Positions 1 through 8,250 of a stretch of 64,000 nt of DNA are shown here, in pieces. Under the pieces are notes generated by a model that was given only the letters and a program-made list of their open reading frames with translations, was not told the DNA's origin and searched no databases. Every line of letters begins with the position of its first letter. Positions within the stretch are counted from its first letter, which is position 1. The DNA comes from Corynebacterium wankanglinii (GTDB lineage Bacteria > Actinomycetota > Actinomycetes > Mycobacteriales > Mycobacteriaceae). The stretch covers positions 372,001 through 436,000 of the forward strand of contig CP061031.1 in assembly GCA_014490595.1 (NCBI GenBank), read 5' to 3'. The translations under genes and the position numbers were made by a program.

Positions 1-2
1 TC

Positions 3-383
3 GGGCCGGCGACACGCACCGTCATCGAGGAAATGATCGCGGCGAAAGCAATCCCGGCCCAGGCGTACCAATCGTGCAGGAACGTGCTGTCAATGGGCAA
101 ACACGCCAACAAGCTCGTGTTGGAAGAAGCATGTAAGCGCTTGGTCTCCTCCGACGGGACCCGCCGGGCGGTGTCCTACACCGCGGTCAAAAACATGATG
201 GCCGCCGTACGCAAAGAAGTCGCAACCCGACCACACGGCTTCGACCAACCGGCACCGGCCACACCTGGGCATCGGGCCCACCCGTCCGCCGCTGCCACAC
301 GCGACACCAGCGGCGCCTACCTCGGTGGCGCAGCACAGTTCAGCCTGGACAACCTCATCAAGAAAGGAACCACAACGCCATGA
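3..383 (+). CDS. istA: IS21 transposase IstA, C-terminal part (5' end outside window)
   Basis: This reading frame is open to the left window edge, so only about the last 126 residues are seen. They belong to the C-terminal, post-catalytic part of IstA; the DDE catalytic core would lie upstream. The region is basic and ends in a Ser/Leu-rich tail. The stop codon overlaps the istB start in an ATGA arrangement, which is typical of IS21 and indicates translational coupling. An apparent ATG at 33 is internal and not the true start. Confidence 0.8.
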   Translation, partial: GPATRTVIEEMIAAKAIPAQAYQSCRNVLSMGKHANKLVLEEACKRLVSSDGTRRAVSYTAVKNMMAAVRKEVATRPHGFDQPAPATPGHRAHPSAAATRDTSGAYLGGAAQFSLDNLIKKGTTTP

Positions 384-1147
384 CCCCACCGACCCCGCCG
401 CAAGAGCGTTTCCTCGACGAATCCGTCCTCGCGGACTTCACAGCGATGCGCATGACAGCCTTCGGCAAAAGCGTCATCGACATCGCCAACGACCCAGCCT
501 TCGACACGTGGACCTTCTCCCAAAAGGTGCTCTACGCACTCGACAAAGAAGTCGCGGCCAGACGCGAACGCCGCATCAACAAACTGCTCAAGGCATCACG
601 ATCGCCAAACCCCGATGCCTGCCTCGAAGACGTCGTCTACGCACCTGACCGCAACATCAACCCAGAACAAGTCAGCCGACTCGCTCACGGACAATGGTGC
701 CACCTGGGCCAAAACATTGTCATCTTGGGCAAATCCTCAGTCGGCAAGACCTACCTCGCCCAAGCTCTGATCACCGCAGCATGCCGCAACGACTACTCCG
801 CCAGGTTCTACCGCACCGACATGCTTGCCGCGCACTTCGCAGTGATGCCGCTCGACGACCCAGCCCGGCTCAAACTCACCCGCGAGTTGATCAACGTCGA
901 TGTGTTAGTCCTCGACGACTTCCTCACCACCCCAGTCGATGCCGCCACCGCGCACCTGCTCTTCAACATTCTCTCCGAACGAGAAAGCAACCGATCAACG
1001 ATCGTGACCTCACAGTTCACCCCGCAAGATTGGTACAGATCTATCCCGGACGCTGTCATCGCCGAGTCCATCCTCAACCGACTCATCGCCGGCGCCGAAA
1101 TCATCACCCTCGAAGGACCAAACATGAGACTGGAAGCTAACCAGTAA
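380..1147 (+). CDS. istB: IS21-like element helper ATPase IstB
   Basis: A full-length 255-residue IstB. IstB is a AAA+ ATPase of the DnaA/DnaC clade that oligomerises on DNA and stimulates IstA strand transfer. The Walker A motif GKSSVGKT lies near residue 117 and the Walker B run VLVLDDF near residue 177. An IstB N-terminal helical region precedes them. It starts four bases inside the istA stop region (ATGA). No frameshift is seen, so this subunit should be functional if istA is complete. Confidence 0.93.
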   Translation: MTPPTPPQERFLDESVLADFTAMRMTAFGKSVIDIANDPAFDTWTFSQKVLYALDKEVAARRERRINKLLKASRSPNPDACLEDVVYAPDRNINPEQVSRLAHGQWCHLGQNIVILGKSSVGKTYLAQALITAACRNDYSARFYRTDMLAAHFAVMPLDDPARLKLTRELINVDVLVLDDFLTTPVDAATAHLLFNILSERESNRSTIVTSQFTPQDWYRSIPDAVIAESILNRLIAGAEIITLEGPNMRLEANQ

Positions 1148-1154
1148 CACACAA

Positions 1155-1198
1155 AGCGCCTGAGCAGGGACCCGCTACCGGATCCCCACTCAAGCGCT
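1155..1198. repeat. Imperfect inverted repeat after istB (terminator or IS end)
   Basis: AGCGCCTGAG at 1155-1164 is matched by CTCAAGCGCT at 1189-1198 with nine of ten bases complementary. It begins just after the istB stop. It could be a transcription terminator or part of the subterminal repeats recognised by IstA. There is no T-run, so terminator function is uncertain. Confidence 0.45.
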
Positions 1199-1238
1199 AC
1201 CACAAACTCACCACACCGCTTCCATTTCGATCTTCTAA

Positions 1239-1685
1239 ACATCGGAGCTACCGCGTGGCGAGTTTGCTTTCCCGGGCCTGCTTCGCGACGTCCTCGTCCA
1301 AGCAATCTTGGACGGCACTAAAACCGCGACGGCATCGTTGCTGATTGAATTTCCCAAGGACTACCAGTTCGACGAGGAAGTGGGCTCTCTCGAGGCCGTT
1401 CTCGACTCACATGACAACGTGGTGTGCGTCATCCGTACGACCGACATGCAGGTTCGTCGGCTGGCGGACGTGAGCGACGAGCATGCCATCGCCGAGGGCG
1501 AGGGCTGCGCCGATGCCAGCGAATGGCGAATTGGGCATGAACGGTATTGGCGGTCACCGGAATTCGTGGAGTACATCGGAGATCTCGATATCAACGATGA
1601 CACTCAAGTGGTGTGCCAACGCTTTACCGTTGATGAGCACTACCCGACCCGGCCATTGGAGCAGTGGTCCAGCACCCGTCGCTAA
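1239..1685 (+). pseudogene. ASCH-domain protein, 5'-truncated
   Basis: Coding-like sequence runs in one frame from just after a TAA at 1236-1238 to the stop at 1683-1685. It carries an ASCH-domain pattern: LPRGEFAFPG, then ILDGTKTATASLL, and further down an EGEG-W-H-YW segment. ASCH domains bind RNA or modified nucleosides. The only in-frame start is a TTG at 1308, which lies inside the domain core. The N-terminus is therefore missing, most simply through the adjacent IS21 insertion. A 125-residue protein from TTG 1308 is possible but would lack the first strands of the fold. Confidence 0.6.
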
Positions 1686-1695
1686 GCCGAATACC

Positions 1696-2703
1696 CTACC
1701 GGCGGCGGCGCCACCACCACAGGCCCGCGGCAGCCAGCACGGCCGGGACCACGCCGGCGCGTACCGCCCGCCGCACGGAGCGGTAGTCGCGCACCGCCCA
1801 GCCCTGGGCCTTGGCGTGCTTGCGCAGCGCCCGGTCTGGGTTGATCGCCACGGGGGAGCCGACCATTTCCAGCATGGGCAGGTCGTTGATGCTGTCGGAG
1901 TAGGCGGTGCACTTGGACAGGTCCAGCTGTTGCAGCGCGGCCAGAGCCGCCACGGCGTGCTTTTTGCCGGGGCCGTGGAGGATGTCGCCGACGAGGCGGC
2001 CGGTGAACTTGCCGTCTTCTTCCTCTGCCACGGTGCCCAGCGCACCGGTGAAGCCGAGCGTCTCAGCGAGCGCCTGGCCGATCTGCACCGGGGTGGCGGA
2101 GACCAGCCACACCTGCTGCCCGGCGGCGAGGTGCATGGAGGCCAGCTCGATGGTGTCGGCGTAGGACTTCTCCAGCATCCGGTTGTCCACGATTTCCCGG
2201 CACGCCTGCTTGAGCTGCGCCACGCTCTTGCCCTTCACAATCGCCAGGGCTTGCTCGCGGCCCTCGGCGATGTCGTCGGCGTTCTCGGAGCCGGAGACCC
2301 GGTAGCGGATCTGCTTCCACAGCGCGGGCGCAAGCTCGGACAGGGAGATGAACCGCTTCCGAAACAGCCCCTGGGCCAGGAGGATGAGCGACGAGCCCTG
2401 GATCAGGGTGTTGTCCACGTCGAAGAACGCCGCCGCCTCGGTGTCTTGGGGGATCTCCGGGTCGGGTTGGGTGATTTTCTGCCGGCCGGCCGTCTTAAAA
2501 GCGCCGCCGACGGAGTCCACGCCCAGGGCGAAGTCATCGATGTTGATGCCGAAGGTCTCTTCCACCGCGGCGGCTGCGGCGGCGCGGCCGGCGGTGCGCT
2601 GCGCGTCGTCGTCAAGCGGCGGCATGACGCGGTCCTCGAGGAAACGGCGCAGGTTGCCCTGGGACTGGGACCACTGCGCGAGGAGTTCGCGCTGATCAGA
2701 CAT
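1696..2703 (-). CDS. HAD-superfamily IB phosphatase (SerB-like) with C-terminal membrane segment
   Basis: A 335-residue protein with the HAD signature FFDVDNTL (nucleophile Asp near 95, acid Asp near 97), the motif II segment LVSATP, and the motif IV segment SDSINDLPML. This is the IB subfamily that contains phosphoserine phosphatase and lipid-phosphate phosphatases. Residues 1-85 form an Ala-rich helical extension. The C-terminus (VPAVLAAAGLWWW followed by four Arg) looks like a single membrane anchor. The ATG at 2703 is preferred over upstream codons, which would run into the divergent glutaredoxin-like gene. The substrate cannot be told from sequence. Confidence 0.82.
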   Translation of the reverse strand: MSDQRELLAQWSQSQGNLRRFLEDRVMPPLDDDAQRTAGRAAAAAAVEETFGINIDDFALGVDSVGGAFKTAGRQKITQPDPEIPQDTEAAAFFDVDNTLIQGSSLILLAQGLFRKRFISLSELAPALWKQIRYRVSGSENADDIAEGREQALAIVKGKSVAQLKQACREIVDNRMLEKSYADTIELASMHLAAGQQVWLVSATPVQIGQALAETLGFTGALGTVAEEEDGKFTGRLVGDILHGPGKKHAVAALAALQQLDLSKCTAYSDSINDLPMLEMVGSPVAINPDRALRKHAKAQGWAVRDYRSVRRAVRAGVVPAVLAAAGLWWWRRRR

Positions 2704-2788
2704 GAGACAAGGGCCCTTTCGGGTGGGGGTGTTAGCGTGTGCAATCGTACAGCGCCGGTACAACGCCGGTGCCACGGGAGGAGCAGCG

Positions 2789-3025
2789 ATGAAGACGGTG
2801 GAGCTGATGGTGCGGGCCACGTGCGGCTCGTGCGAGAGGGTGGCGGCGCAGATCGCGCCCGTCGTAGACAGGCATCCGGCGCGCCTGGTGGTCGTGGATG
2901 TGGACACCGATGAGGACCTCGCCGCAGAATACGGCGACCGGGTGCCCGTTGTGGTCATCGACGGCGAGGAGTTTGCCTGCTGGGAAGTGGACAACGACGA
3001 CCTCGAGGCGGAGCTGTCCAACTAA
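2789..3025 (+). CDS. Glutaredoxin-like thiol protein (DUF836 type)
   Basis: A 78-residue thioredoxin-fold protein with the redox motif CGSC near residues 11-14 and the later cis-Pro region DRVPVVVIDG. The start ATG at 2789 is chosen because GGGAGGAG lies at a good distance upstream. It lies 44 bp upstream of hemA on the same strand. Family members are small glutaredoxin-like proteins of unknown partner. Co-location with hemA suggests co-expression with heme synthesis but does not prove a shared function. Confidence 0.8.
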   Translation: MKTVELMVRATCGSCERVAAQIAPVVDRHPARLVVVDVDTDEDLAAEYGDRVPVVVIDGEEFACWEVDNDDLEAELSN

Positions 3026-3069
3026 AGGTCTATCCTTAAGGTGATTTTCAACCGGACTGGAGGGTTTGC

Positions 3070-4395
3070 GTGAGTGTTCTGCTTGTAGGGATGTCGCACA
3101 GGTCTGCGCCTGTGGCCCTGCTGGAACGGCTCAGCATGGACGCGGAGGTCCAGCAGGGGGCGGCGACGGCACTGATCAGGCAGCCGTCGCTGTCGGAAGC
3201 GATGATTATTTCCACGTGCAACCGCCTGGAGGTCTACACCGTTACTAACGCGTTCCACTCCGGGGTGGAAGACGTGCTGCGTGTCCTCGCCGAAGTGTCG
3301 GGGCCTGAGGTTGCTGAGCTGCGCCGTTATCTGTACGTGCGTTATTCGGATGCGGCTGCGGAACACATCTTCACCGTCGCGTCCGGCCTGGATTCGATGG
3401 TGGTGGGCGAACAGCAGATCATCGGCCAGGTCCGCAGCGCCTACGTCGACGCTGTGGAGCGCGGCACCATCGGGCCGAACCTGCACTCCCTCGCCCAGGC
3501 AGCGCTGCACACCGGCAAGCGCGTGCACACGGAGACGGGCATCGACGATTCGGGTGCCTCCATGGTCAGTGTTGCGCTTGAGCAGGCGATGAAGCTCATG
3601 CTTTGCGACGACCTCCGGGGCAAAACCGCACTCGTCCTCGGCGCCGGTGCCATGAGCTCTCTGGCCGCGACACACCTGGGCAAACATGGTGTTGATTCGC
3701 TCATCTTGGCCAACCGCACCCGCGATCGCGCAGAGCGGCTGGCGGAGCACTCCCGCGAAGCGGGCGTGCCCGCGGAAGTGGTGGACTTCGCCGACCGCGC
3801 CTCCGTACTGGACCGTGTGGACTTGGTGGTGTCCGCTACCGCCTCCGACGAGTTCACCATCACCCCGGCCGACGTCCCCGGCCCGCTTGTGCTTGCGGAC
3901 CTGTCCTTGCCACGCGACATCGACGACGCGGTGGCTGGCATCGACGGGGTGCACCTGGTCAACATCGAATCCCTCCACGAGAGCATGCGCGGCGCTGACA
4001 CCGAGGACTCCCGGGCGCTGCGCCGCGCCGAAGAAATCGTGGCCGAAGAGGTGGAAACGTTCGGTTCGGAGCAGCGCGTGCGCGAGGTGGCGCCGGCCGT
4101 GACCCGGCTGCGCCGCAACGCTGCCGAGATTTCCGGCCAGGAACTGCTACGCCTGCGCACCCGCATGCCGGAGATGTCCGAGGAGGACTTTGAGCAGGTC
4201 AGCCGCATGGTCAAGCGAGTCGTGGACAAGCTGCTGCACGCGCCGACTGTGAAGATCAAGGAGCTCGCGGCCACGGCTGAAACAGTGAGCGTGGAAGAGG
4301 CGGTCACCGAACTGTTCGGGCTGGAAAGGCCGTCGGTGGCGGTGGACGCGCAGCGCCTGCCGCTGCCCGAGGAACTGCACGGCAAGGAGAAGTAA
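3070..4395 (+). CDS. hemA: Glutamyl-tRNA reductase
   Basis: The first committed enzyme of the C5 heme pathway; it reduces glutamyl-tRNA(Glu) with NADPH to glutamate-1-semialdehyde. The protein has 441 residues, the normal length. The catalytic cysteine is Cys50 in STCNRLEVY. The GLDSMVVGEQQIIGQVR segment of the N-terminal domain and the NADPH-binding Rossmann motif VLGAGAMSSLAA are present. A helical dimerisation domain follows from about residue 310. It starts with GTG after GGACTGGAGGG. hemC begins one base after its stop, so the two are translationally coupled. Confidence 0.97.
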   Translation: MSVLLVGMSHRSAPVALLERLSMDAEVQQGAATALIRQPSLSEAMIISTCNRLEVYTVTNAFHSGVEDVLRVLAEVSGPEVAELRRYLYVRYSDAAAEHIFTVASGLDSMVVGEQQIIGQVRSAYVDAVERGTIGPNLHSLAQAALHTGKRVHTETGIDDSGASMVSVALEQAMKLMLCDDLRGKTALVLGAGAMSSLAATHLGKHGVDSLILANRTRDRAERLAEHSREAGVPAEVVDFADRASVLDRVDLVVSATASDEFTITPADVPGPLVLADLSLPRDIDDAVAGIDGVHLVNIESLHESMRGADTEDSRALRRAEEIVAEEVETFGSEQRVREVAPAVTRLRRNAAEISGQELLRLRTRMPEMSEEDFEQVSRMVKRVVDKLLHAPTVKIKELAATAETVSVEEAVTELFGLERPSVAVDAQRLPLPEELHGKEK

Positions 4396-5277
4396 TTGTT
4401 CAGCATTGGCACCCGCGGGTCCCACCTGGCCACCACCCAGTCCGGGCATGTGCGCGACGCGCTCGGCGAGCACGGTTACCCCGCCGAGCTGCAGGTCGTG
4501 ACCACGCCGGGCGATCTCTCACAGGCGCCCGTGGAGCGCATTGGCGTAGGCGTGTTCACCTCCGCGCTGCGCGACGCCCTGTTTACCGGCGAGGTAGACA
4601 TTGCGGTCCACTCTTTCAAGGACCTGCCCACGGCCGACGAGCCGCGCGCCCACATGGTGATTCCGGTGCGCGAGGACAGCCGCGAGGCGCTCATCGCCCG
4701 CGACGGGCTCACCCTGGCGGAGCTGCCCGACGGTGCGCGCGTGGGCACCTCCGCCCCGCGCCGTGTCTCCCAGCTCAAGGCGATACGCCCCGATCTGGAC
4801 ATCCGGCCACTGCGCGGCAACATCGAGCGCCGGATGAGCTACGTGGAAAACGGCGAGCTCGACGCGATCATCCTGGCCTACGCGGGTCTTGTGCGCGGAG
4901 GCTACGGTGACCGCGCGACCGAAGTCTTCTCGCCGGAAGTGCTGATGCCGGCCCCGGCGCAGGGCGCGCTGGCGGTGGAGTGCCGCAGCGACGACGCTGC
5001 TGCCCGCGTGGCCATCGACAAGCTCGCCGACGCCGCCGCCACCGCCGAGTCCACCGCCGAGCGCTCCGTGCTGGCCACGTTGGAGGCGGGCTGCACCGCG
5101 CCGGTGGCCGTGTCGGCGGTCTTCGACGGCCAAGGCGTGCACCTGCGCGCCGGGGTGTTCGCACTCGACGGCTCCCACCAGCTGGCGGAGGAGGCGCGGG
5201 GCGAAGACCCAGCGCAGCTTGGCCGCCAGGTGGCCGAGACGCTGCTGCAGCGCGGCGCGGCCGACCTGATGGATTAA
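4396..5277 (+). CDS. hemC: Hydroxymethylbilane synthase (porphobilinogen deaminase)
   Basis: Polymerises four porphobilinogen molecules to hydroxymethylbilane. The protein has 293 residues. The dipyrromethane cofactor attaches to Cys233 in [11 protein letters not shown]. The N-terminal [12 protein letters not shown] segment and the HSFKDLPT active-site segment are intact. The start is TTG at 4396, directly after the hemA TAA; no later start keeps the conserved IGTRGS strand. It is part of a hemAC transcription unit. Confidence 0.96.
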   Translation: MFSIGTRGSHLATTQSGHVRDALGEHGYPAELQVVTTPGDLSQAPVERIGVGVFTSALRDALFTGEVDIAVHSFKDLPTADEPRAHMVIPVREDSREALIARDGLTLAELPDGARVGTSAPRRVSQLKAIRPDLDIRPLRGNIERRMSYVENGELDAIILAYAGLVRGGYGDRATEVFSPEVLMPAPAQGALAVECRSDDAAARVAIDKLADAAATAESTAERSVLATLEAGCTAPVAVSAVFDGQGVHLRAGVFALDGSHQLAEEARGEDPAQLGRQVAETLLQRGAADLMD

Positions 5278-5322
5278 CCCGATCCGAATACGCGGTGGTT
5301 TTGTTCTCAGCCGGAAGCCTTT

Positions 5323-5340
5323 TATGGTGTAGATACCATA
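5323..5340. promoter_or_regulatory. Palindrome between hemC and hemD, candidate operator
   Basis: TATGGT (5323-5328), six-base spacer, ACCATA (5335-5340): a perfect 6-6-6 inverted repeat in the 161-bp gap between hemC and hemD. A TTGTTC at 5301-5306 lies 16 bp upstream of TATGGT and could be a -35 with TATGGT as -10. The repeat would then overlap the core promoter. It does not match the DtxR consensus. Confidence 0.4.
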
Positions 5341-5380
5341 CGTTCAATACCCTCCGTGCAATCGGGTCGGTGGGGCTGTG

Positions 5381-5413
5381 AAACGCCCGAACCCAGCCGC
5401 GCGGGGGCGGTTT
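5381..5413. terminator. GC-rich hairpin upstream of hemD
   Basis: AAACGCCC (5381-5388) can pair with GGGC-G-GTTT (5405-5413, one bulged G). It is followed by TATTT. It sits just upstream of the hemD ribosome-binding site, so it may be an attenuator or leader hairpin rather than the hemC terminator. Confidence 0.35.
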
Positions 5414-5438
5414 ATTTGTGCCTAGAAGAGATTTCTCC

Positions 5439-7199
5439 ATGACAGAGCCCACTCACACCCCCCAGCCGGGGAAGGTGATCTTCGTCGGCGCAGGACCGGG
5501 CAACCCGGAGTTGCTCACGGTTCGCGCCCGCGAAGTAATGGAATCCAATTCTATCGCCCTCGTGGACCCGGAGGTGTCAGCGGGGGTCCAAAGTGTTGTC
5601 GCGGCGGCGCTGCCGGTGCCGAAGGCGAAGATGGATGAGGCCAACGCGCGCTACGAGCAGATGTGCGCGGAGGCGAAAGAGGCCGGGGCGAGACGCAAGC
5701 CACCCCGGCCAGAGGACCCGACGGCGGCGGAGCTCGAGGTTGTTGGGTTGGTTGGCGAAGCTATCGTCGCAAAGCTTGAGCGCGCGTTGGGCGCCGCTGC
5801 TGAAGCGGTGGAGCGCGGCGAAGCTGGCGACGGCGACGTGATCCGGCTTGTGTGCGGCAACCCGCTCACGCGCGACTCCGTGATGGAGGAAATTTCCGCG
5901 GTGGCCGCTGCGGGCCTGGAGTTCCAGGTGGTGCCGGGTATGTCCCTGCCGTCGACGGTGCCGTCTTTCGCCGGCATCGCACTGGGCTCCACCTACACGG
6001 AGACGGATCTGAACAGCGGCGAGGTGGACTGGGACCAGCTGGCCACCGCACCGCAGCCGCTGGTGTTCCAGGCTAACCAGGAGCATTTAACGGCGATGGT
6101 CGAGCAGCTCACCGAGCGCGGTTTTCAGGGCTCCACGCCCGTGACGGTGACAACACGCGGCACTACACGTTTGCAGCGCACGTTCGACGCGACACTAGAG
6201 ACGGTGGGCAAGCTGGATGCCGACCTGGAGGGTCCGCTGGTGGTCACCCTGGGCACAGCCGCCGACGACCGCTCGAAGTACTCATGGTGGGAAAACCGCC
6301 CGCTGTACGGTTGGCGCGTGCTCGTCCCCCGCGCGAAGGAGCAGGCAGGCCCGATGAACGCCCGCTTGTCGCAGCACGGGGCGATCCCGCAGTCCGTGCC
6401 CACGATCTCCCTGGAGCCGCCGCGCAACCCGGCGCAGATGGACCGCGCGATCAAGGGCATCGTGGAGGGTCGCTACCAGTGGATCCTGTTCACCTCCGTC
6501 AACGCCGTGGACGCGGTGTGGAGCAAGTTCGAGGATCTGGGCCTGGACGCGCGCTCATTTGCCGGGGTGCACCTGGGGGCGGTGGGGCAAAAGACTGCCG
6601 ACGCGTTACGGGCCCGCGGCATGCAGGCCGAGCTGGTTCCGCACCGCACGAAGCAGAACGCCGCCGGTTTGGCTGAGGCGTTCCCGGAGTACGTTGAGGA
6701 CATCGACCCAGTCTCACGCGTGCTGCTGCCGCGCGCAGACCTGGGATCCGACGTGCTGGTGGACGGCCTGGTGGAGAAGGGCTGGGAGGTCGACGACGTG
6801 GTCGCGTACCGCACCGTCCGTGCCGCCCCGCCGCCGCCGGAAACGCGCGACATGATCAAGACCGGCGGGTTCGACGCCGTGTGTTTCACCTCCCCGTCCA
6901 CGGTGAAAAACCTTGTGGGTATCGCGGGCAAGCCGCACTCGCGCACCGTGATCGCCTGCATCGGCCCTGTGACGGAGGCGGAGGCGCGTGAGCAGGGCTT
7001 GCGTGTCGACGTCGTTCCGGAGGTCGCCGACATCCCGCACCTCGTCGACGCGTTGGCGGACCACGTGGCCGGTCTGCGTGCAGCTGGCCAGCTGCCGCCG
7101 CCGCGCAAGAAGCGCCGCAAGGCCGCAGCTGCCGCCGATAAGACGCAGGACAAGGCGGCTAGCCGGGCCGGTGAAGACACCCCTGCGGCCGCAGGGTAG
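5439..7199 (+). CDS. hemD: Uroporphyrinogen-III synthase with N-terminal SUMT-like methyltransferase domain
   Basis: A fused protein of 586 residues. Residues 10-270 resemble uroporphyrinogen-III C-methyltransferase (glycine-rich VGAGPGNPELLTVRA, later GMSLPSTVPSFAGI and VTTRGTTRLQRT). Residues 285-540 form a HemD uroporphyrinogen-III synthase, with WILFTSVNAVDAVW and VCFTSPSTVKNL segments. The last 40 residues are an Ala/Lys-rich tail. The SUMT half contains a charged insertion at about residues 55-115, so its methyltransferase activity is uncertain. ATG 5439 is chosen over GTG 5418 because AGAAGAG precedes it. HemD closes hydroxymethylbilane to uroporphyrinogen III. Confidence 0.92.
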   Translation: MTEPTHTPQPGKVIFVGAGPGNPELLTVRAREVMESNSIALVDPEVSAGVQSVVAAALPVPKAKMDEANARYEQMCAEAKEAGARRKPPRPEDPTAAELEVVGLVGEAIVAKLERALGAAAEAVERGEAGDGDVIRLVCGNPLTRDSVMEEISAVAAAGLEFQVVPGMSLPSTVPSFAGIALGSTYTETDLNSGEVDWDQLATAPQPLVFQANQEHLTAMVEQLTERGFQGSTPVTVTTRGTTRLQRTFDATLETVGKLDADLEGPLVVTLGTAADDRSKYSWWENRPLYGWRVLVPRAKEQAGPMNARLSQHGAIPQSVPTISLEPPRNPAQMDRAIKGIVEGRYQWILFTSVNAVDAVWSKFEDLGLDARSFAGVHLGAVGQKTADALRARGMQAELVPHRTKQNAAGLAEAFPEYVEDIDPVSRVLLPRADLGSDVLVDGLVEKGWEVDDVVAYRTVRAAPPPPETRDMIKTGGFDAVCFTSPSTVKNLVGIAGKPHSRTVIACIGPVTEAEAREQGLRVDVVPEVADIPHLVDALADHVAGLRAAGQLPPPRKKRRKAAAAADKTQDKAASRAGEDTPAAAG

Positions 7200-7235
7200 A
7201 AACTGCACCGGCTGGGTCGTGTCGGAGGTGCGTTC

Positions 7236-7241
7236 TAAGAT
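7236..7241 (+). promoter_or_regulatory. -10 box for leaderless hemB transcript
   Basis: TAAGAT ends 7 nt before the ATG at 7249. This spacing puts the transcript start at or next to the start codon. It decides the hemB start in favour of 7249 over the in-frame ATG at 7240, although GGAGGT at 7224 could serve the latter. Confidence 0.5.
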
Positions 7242-7248
7242 GTGGCGC

Positions 7249-8250
7249 ATGGCTGATTACGATCTGACACGACGCCCCCGCCGCCTGCGCCAAAACCCCG
7301 CTATCCGCGAGTTTGTCGCGGAGACGCGTCTGCACCCGGCCGACTTTATCCTTCCGCTATTCATCGCCGACGGCATCGACGCCCCGCGCGAGATCTCGTC
7401 CATGCCGGGCGTGTACCAACACACGCCGGAATCGCTGGTGGATATCTGCCGCGAGGCGCTCGAGGCCGGAGTGAAGTGCGTGGACCTCTTTGGGGTGCCG
7501 CGCGAGGAAGATAAGGACGCCACCGGTTCCGTTGCTGTCGCCGAAGACGGCGTGCTCAACCGCGCGATCGCGCTTCTGCGCCGCGAGTTCGGGGACGAGC
7601 TGATCATCATGGCGGATACCTGCCTGGACGAGTTCACGGATCACGGACACTGCGGCGTGCTCACCACAGATGCCCACGGCAACGAGGTGGTAGACAACGA
7701 CCCCACGGTGGACATCTATTGCGACATGGCCGTCGCGCAGGCTCGGGCCGGCGCTCACATTGTCAGCCCCTCCGGCATGATGGACGGCCAGATCGCGGCG
7801 ATCCGCGAGGCGCTGGACAACGCTGGCTTCCAGGAAGTGGCAATCATGGCGTACTCCGCGAAGTACGCCTCGAAGTTCTTCGGCCCATTCCGCGACGCGG
7901 TCGGATCCTCCCTCAAGGGGGACCGGCGCACCTACCAGCAGGACCCGGCGAATGTGCGCGAATCCCTGCTGGAAGCGGAGCTGGACATCGCCGAGGGCGC
8001 GGACTTTGTCATGGTCAAGCCGGCGCTTCCGTACTTGGACGTGTTGACGAAGATCGCGGAGGCGTCGCCGGTGCCGGTGGCGGCTTACCAAGTATCCGGC
8101 GAGTACGCCATGCTCAATGCGGCCGGCCAGAACGGGTGGATCGACTACGAAGAGACGATGATGGAATCGCTGATGTCCATCAAGCGCGCCGGCGCGGACC
8201 AGATTTTCACCTACTACGCCATCGAGGCAGCAAAGAGGCTCAATGGTTAG
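7249..8250 (+). CDS. hemB: Delta-aminolevulinic acid dehydratase (porphobilinogen synthase)
   Basis: Condenses two 5-aminolevulinate molecules to porphobilinogen. The protein has 333 residues. The two active-site lysines are Lys205 (AYSAKYASK) and Lys257 (MVKPALPYLD). The metal loop reads DTCLDEFTDHGHCG: the first and third positions of the Cys triad of zinc enzymes are kept, but the middle one is Asp. An ATG at 7240 would add three residues. The 3' end overlaps the next gene by 8 bp. Confidence 0.96.
   Translation: MADYDLTRRPRRLRQNPAIREFVAETRLHPADFILPLFIADGIDAPREISSMPGVYQHTPESLVDICREALEAGVKCVDLFGVPREEDKDATGSVAVAEDGVLNRAIALLRREFGDELIIMADTCLDEFTDHGHCGVLTTDAHGNEVVDNDPTVDIYCDMAVAQARAGAHIVSPSGMMDGQIAAIREALDNAGFQEVAIMAYSAKYASKFFGPFRDAVGSSLKGDRRTYQQDPANVRESLLEAELDIAEGADFVMVKPALPYLDVLTKIAEASPVPVAAYQVSGEYAMLNAAGQNGWIDYEETMMESLMSIKRAGADQIFTYYAIEAAKRLNG

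Larger units (their letters stand above)
1..1240 (+). mobile_element. IS21-family insertion sequence, right-hand part
   Basis: The window opens inside an IS21-type element: the 3' end of istA followed by a complete istB in the usual overlapping arrangement. The left end lies outside the window, so the terminal repeats cannot be matched and the exact right end is not fixed. It should fall between the istB stop (1147) and about 1240, where sequence resembling a chromosomal ASCH-domain gene begins. The element appears to have removed or separated the 5' end of that gene. IS21 elements move by IstA transposase with the IstB ATPase as helper. Confidence 0.85.

Noticed and set aside
1..1240. Exact right terminal repeat and target duplication of the IS21 element
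   Set aside because: The left end is outside the window, so no matching repeat can be identified.
3026..3069. CCTTAAGG palindrome before hemA as a regulator site
   Set aside because: Only 8 bp and without a second half-site; hemA regulation cannot be judged from it.
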